A stretch of 64,000 bases of DNA, from the NCBI GenBank assembly GCA_002298995.1, contig DBMO01000037.1, positions 249,216-313,215 of the forward strand. Direction: 5' to 3'. This DNA comes from Desulfarculales bacterium UBA696. Lineage in GTDB: Bacteria > Desulfobacterota > Syntrophobacteria > Syntrophobacterales > Syntrophobacteraceae. Below are positions 61,244 to 64,000 of this stretch, one piece after another. Position 1 is the first letter of the stretch. Each line of letters opens with the position of its first letter. Made by a program: the position numbers and the translations under genes. The notes under the pieces were generated by a model that made no database searches, was not told where the DNA came from, and saw only the letters and a list, made by a program, of their open reading frames with translations.

Positions 61244-62230
61244 ATGAAGAGAAAAGAAGACGTCTTTGCGGTCGCAAGGGACTTTATGCGTAGCCGGGTT
61301 ATTCTTACCGCGGCGGAACTGGACCTTTTCACGCTAATTCAGGAGGGTGATTCAACCGCTGAAAAGATGGCCTCCCGGCTCGGCGCCGATAAGAGGGCGC
61401 TTTCGCGCGTGCTGGACTGCCTTGTCACTTTCGGCCTGCTGGGAAAGAATGGAGATGTCTATTCGCCAACAGAAGAAGGTGCGCCCTATTCCATGAAACA
61501 TCCGGAATCGTCGCTTCCGATGCTGCTTCATATCAGCCGACTATGGGATAGCTGGAGCGATTTGACGGAAGTGGTTGAAAAGGGACCGGGTTCCGAGCAA
61601 AGACCTTCCAGGCCGATGGACCCCGAGAGCAGGCGTGCCTTCATCGGCGCGATGCACGTCATCGGGCGCACATTGTCCGAAGAAATAGCTCGTTCGCTTG
61701 ATCTAAGCGGCTTCAAAAAGGTCATGGATATTGGTGGAGGTTCAGGCACATATACAATTGCCTTCCTCAAAAACAACCCGCGGATGCGGGCGGTGATTTT
61801 TGACCTCGAGGATGTAATACCGATGGCCGGGGAGCGGCTGGAGGCCGAGGGGTTTCTCGTCCGTACCGATCTTGTGCAGGGCGATTTTTACCGCGATGAG
61901 CTCCCGACAGGGTGTGACCTTGCACTGCTTTCCGCAATAATTCATCAAAACAACCCCGAACAGAACCTTCACCTGTTCAAAAAAGCGTACCGCGCGCTGG
62001 AACCTGGGGGGATGCTGTTAATCCGGGACCACATTATGAACGATTCCAGGACAAACCCCCCGGAAGGAGCTCTTTTTGCCATAAATATGCTTGTGAATAC
62101 GCGCGGCGGTGATACTTATACTTTTGCGGAAGTTGAAAAGGGTCTTGCCGAGGCGGGATTTGGCAATATACGGATGCTTAGGTCCGGGGAACGCATGGAT
62201 TGCCTGGTCGCGGGAGTTAAGCCATCTTGA
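61244..62230 (+). CDS. SAM-dependent O-methyltransferase (hydroxyindole type)
   Basis: 328 residues from ATG 61244; an earlier in-frame ATG (61178) adds 22 unlikely residues. The N-terminal dimerisation/winged-helix domain (RSRVILTAAELDLFTLIQEGDSTAEKMASRLG) is followed by a class I methyltransferase: VMDIGGGSGTYTIAFLK (SAM site), VIFDLEDVIP, and LSAIIHQNNPEQNLHLFKKAYRALEPGGMLLIRD. The layout is that of the O-methyltransferase/acetylserotonin-O-methyltransferase family, often acting on phenolics or tetrapyrrole-related compounds. Substrate is unknown. The catalytic His of plant enzymes is at IIHQN. Confidence 0.85.
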   Translation: MKRKEDVFAVARDFMRSRVILTAAELDLFTLIQEGDSTAEKMASRLGADKRALSRVLDCLVTFGLLGKNGDVYSPTEEGAPYSMKHPESSLPMLLHISRLWDSWSDLTEVVEKGPGSEQRPSRPMDPESRRAFIGAMHVIGRTLSEEIARSLDLSGFKKVMDIGGGSGTYTIAFLKNNPRMRAVIFDLEDVIPMAGERLEAEGFLVRTDLVQGDFYRDELPTGCDLALLSAIIHQNNPEQNLHLFKKAYRALEPGGMLLIRDHIMNDSRTNPPEGALFAINMLVNTRGGDTYTFAEVEKGLAEAGFGNIRMLRSGERMDCLVAGVKPS

Positions 62231-62784
62231 TTGTTTCCACGGTATCGAGTCGTATCAAATTTGATGGTCCGGCGTTAAACCGTTAGAAAGTGTTGCGAGA
62301 GTGACGTTCCAGAGTGAATCGATTATTCTCGCAAAACATGGCTGCTTCGCACCCGGCAGTTTGGCGAACATCGGTCAGGGAGACATACTGTGAGCGGATC
62401 TTTGCCTACGGCAGGTTGATCTTGATCCTAGCGAAATCGCAATGTTTTTGCGCTGCAATTCGATGAAGTATTGCTGGGTCGGAATTGCCGCGAAATTATT
62501 CTTGACACAAAGGCACAAAAGGCAGAATAATCACGTGCGGGGAATCACAAGTTAGAAGTGAAATTGCGGATCGTCCGGCAGCAATTTTTCTCCTACGCAA
62601 ATCGAGTTCTCTATCCTGCTCAAGCTCGTAATACTTACACTCTGCGCTGTAATCTAATCATACTCTTTTTCCGCTCTCTCCCCGCTGCCGAGCTATCCCT
62701 TGCATCCCGGTCGAACTGTATCCCCGAATCGCCGGATGCGAAAAAATCTGTTTGAGCGGAGCTATTCGCATTTCAGGATCCAAG
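62231..62784. other. Intergenic stretch with a possible promoter
   Basis: About 550 bp without a supported gene. TTGACA (62502-62507) and AATAAT (62526-62531), 18 bp apart, may be a promoter for the Cys-rich and CoA-transferase genes. Confidence 0.4.
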
Positions 62785-62991
62785 ATGGACAAATTTGAGA
62801 AGACCTGCGACGAATGCGGCAGGTCCGAGGACGACTTCGACTACTGCAGCACGCGCTGCATGCTTCCCAGTTGTATGGAGTGCACCTTTCTTCTGCAGTT
62901 ATACGGTACCGGATGCGGAAACATCCACGTCTACTACTTATGCCGGGATTGTTATAACGAGAGAATAAAGAGAGGGTTTGTAGAACCCTAG
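62785..62991 (+). CDS. Small Cys-rich (zinc-binding) protein
   Basis: 68 residues with AGGA upstream. Several Cys pairs: CDECG, CSTRCMLPSCMEC, and CRDC, ten Cys in all, enough for two zinc sites. Acidic between them. It ends 71 bp before the CoA-transferase gene and may be co-transcribed. No family recognised; could be a zinc-dependent regulator or chaperone. Confidence 0.62.
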   Translation: MDKFEKTCDECGRSEDDFDYCSTRCMLPSCMECTFLLQLYGTGCGNIHVYYLCRDCYNERIKRGFVEP

Positions 62992-63062
62992 CAAGGAGGT
63001 GAGCGCTAAGGGACAATCCAACGCTATTTCCAATTCCAATTAATTCAGAGGAGGCTTTAAAA

Positions 63063-64000
63063 ATGGCTGTAGACAAATTGATGTCACTCAAGGAAGCGGT
63101 TTCAAAGTACATCCAGGATGGAGACACTGTTTATTACGGTGGGTTCCAGATCATGGTTCCCATGGCGCTTACACACGAAATCATCAGGCAGAAAAAAAGA
63201 AATCTTACCACTATAGAATCTTCGACGGACGTTGGCGGCTTGGACCTTCTGGTGGGCGCGGGCTGCGTCAGCGAGATTCACTCAGCGTGGATCATGAACT
63301 GGTACGTGAAGGCCCCTTATGCAATCCGCAGGGCTTTCCAGTCCAAGCAAACGAAAAGATTTGACGTGTCCAACTTCGCCGCAACGAGCGCCCTGATCGC
63401 CGGCTTCCTTGGTGTTCCTTTTCTTCCTGTTCGCGGAAACATCGGCACGGATATGATGAAACTCAATCCGACCGACCTGAAAATGGTCAAGGATCCTTTC
63501 ACGGGTGAGGAAATGACCGTTGTACGCGCGTGGCGCGCCGACGTTGCAGTCATCCACGCCCAGGTTGCCGACAGGCTCGGAAACGTATGGAGCTGGGGCA
63601 CCAGGGGCGTTACGGATGAATTTGGTGCGATGGGCGCAAAGAGGGGCGTAATAGTAACGGCCGAGGAGATAGTCGAGCCCGATATTACCAGGTCAGATCC
63701 TGACCGTACCGTGGTTCCCTATTTCAAGACGCTTGCCGTTGTCCATGCTCCATGGGGCGCACATCCTTCGGCATGCCGTGGCTATTACGGCCTCGATATC
63801 CGGTACAGCCAATACCAGGGCAAGTATGAAAGAAACGCCGAACTTCTCCCCAAATTCCTGGATGAGTGGGTGTATGGCTGCGAAGACCACAAAGCCTACA
63901 TCGACAAGTACATCCAGAAATTCGGCCAGGCAGGTCTTGACCGGCTCAAGCCCACGCTCGGGTACAAGCCCAAATACCAGGTGGACTATGGATTTCACGA
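63063..64000 (+). CDS. CoA-transferase subunit A (glutaconate type), partial
   Basis: Starts at ATG 63063 with AGAGGAGG upstream and remains open to the window end (312 residues seen). Family I CoA-transferase fold: DGDTVYYGGFQIMVPMALTHEIIRQ, then NIGTDMM and GNVWSWGTRGVTDEFGAM. It resembles glutaconate CoA-transferase subunit A (GctA) and relatives in benzoate or glutarate degradation. The catalytic Glu is in subunit B, which should follow outside the window. Substrate is inferred, not proven. Confidence 0.85.
   Translation, partial: MAVDKLMSLKEAVSKYIQDGDTVYYGGFQIMVPMALTHEIIRQKKRNLTTIESSTDVGGLDLLVGAGCVSEIHSAWIMNWYVKAPYAIRRAFQSKQTKRFDVSNFAATSALIAGFLGVPFLPVRGNIGTDMMKLNPTDLKMVKDPFTGEEMTVVRAWRADVAVIHAQVADRLGNVWSWGTRGVTDEFGAMGAKRGVIVTAEEIVEPDITRSDPDRTVVPYFKTLAVVHAPWGAHPSACRGYYGLDIRYSQYQGKYERNAELLPKFLDEWVYGCEDHKAYIDKYIQKFGQAGLDRLKPTLGYKPKYQVDYGFH

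Noticed and set aside
62992..63062. AAGGAGGTGAGCG at 62994 as the ribosome-binding site of a further small gene
   Set aside because: No start codon at proper distance; the real start for the CoA-transferase uses AGAGGAGG further on.

Overview
This 64 kb window is bacterial and most likely comes from an anaerobic deltaproteobacterium (Desulfobacterota, Syntrophobacter-like). That is an inference from gene content: a RACE-type corrinoid activase, a glutaconate-CoA-transferase-like subunit, a cobalamin-riboswitch-controlled radical SAM/peptide pair, a complete Tol-Pal cluster (so a Gram-negative envelope) and orphan sigma-54 and PilB/GspE-type proteins. No taxonomic marker was compared directly.

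Region 1 (1-34 kb) is mainly housekeeping. It holds an inositol-monophosphatase 3' end, an AEC transporter, a sigma-54 response regulator, pyrB-pyrC, greA, a lipoprotein metalloprotease, an Asp/Arg repeat protein, a DsbD-like protein, an MltD-like transglycosylase, a sirtuin followed at once by tolQ-tolR-tolA-tolB-pal-cpoB, MFS and TauE transporters, a PilB/GspE ATPase, a metallophosphoesterase, ptsH-ptsI-smpB, a lipase, the RACE protein, a MurG-like glycosyltransferase and a PP2C phosphatase.

Region 2 (34.1-36.0 kb, minus strand) is a compact RiPP-like unit. In transcript order it has a sigma-70 promoter, a cobalamin riboswitch, an intrinsic terminator, a 32-residue peptide gene and a radical SAM/SPASM maturase, closed by a second terminator. 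It should be expressed when cobalamin is scarce.

Region 3 (36.2-45.0 kb) has an AlgI/AlgJ-like O-acetylation pair. It is followed by a cluster built around a PHA-synthase-like enzyme with an intact Cys-Asp-His triad: an acyl carrier protein, two paralogous phasin-like proteins and two unknowns. A near-consensus sigma-54 promoter precedes the synthase, and a palindromic repeat element lies between the two arms.

Region 4 (45.386-60.939 kb) is a 15.5 kb integrated element bounded by 46-bp perfect direct repeats in tRNA-His. It encodes an excisionase-like protein, a TOPRIM primase/helicase followed by iteron-like repeats, an ERCC4 nuclease, small and large terminase, a fibre-like domain protein, a large coiled-coil protein, a CI-like repressor with a two-operator divergent switch, a structured RNA leader, a ribbon-helix-helix regulator and a tyrosine integrase with two zinc ribbons. 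I find no portal, protease, capsid or tail genes, so it looks like a phage satellite or packaging-only element rather than a full prophage. Matched TTGACCAA pairs near both ends look like integrase arm sites.

Region 5 (61-64 kb) returns to host genes: an O-methyltransferase, a small Cys-rich protein and the start of a CoA-transferase A subunit cut by the window edge.
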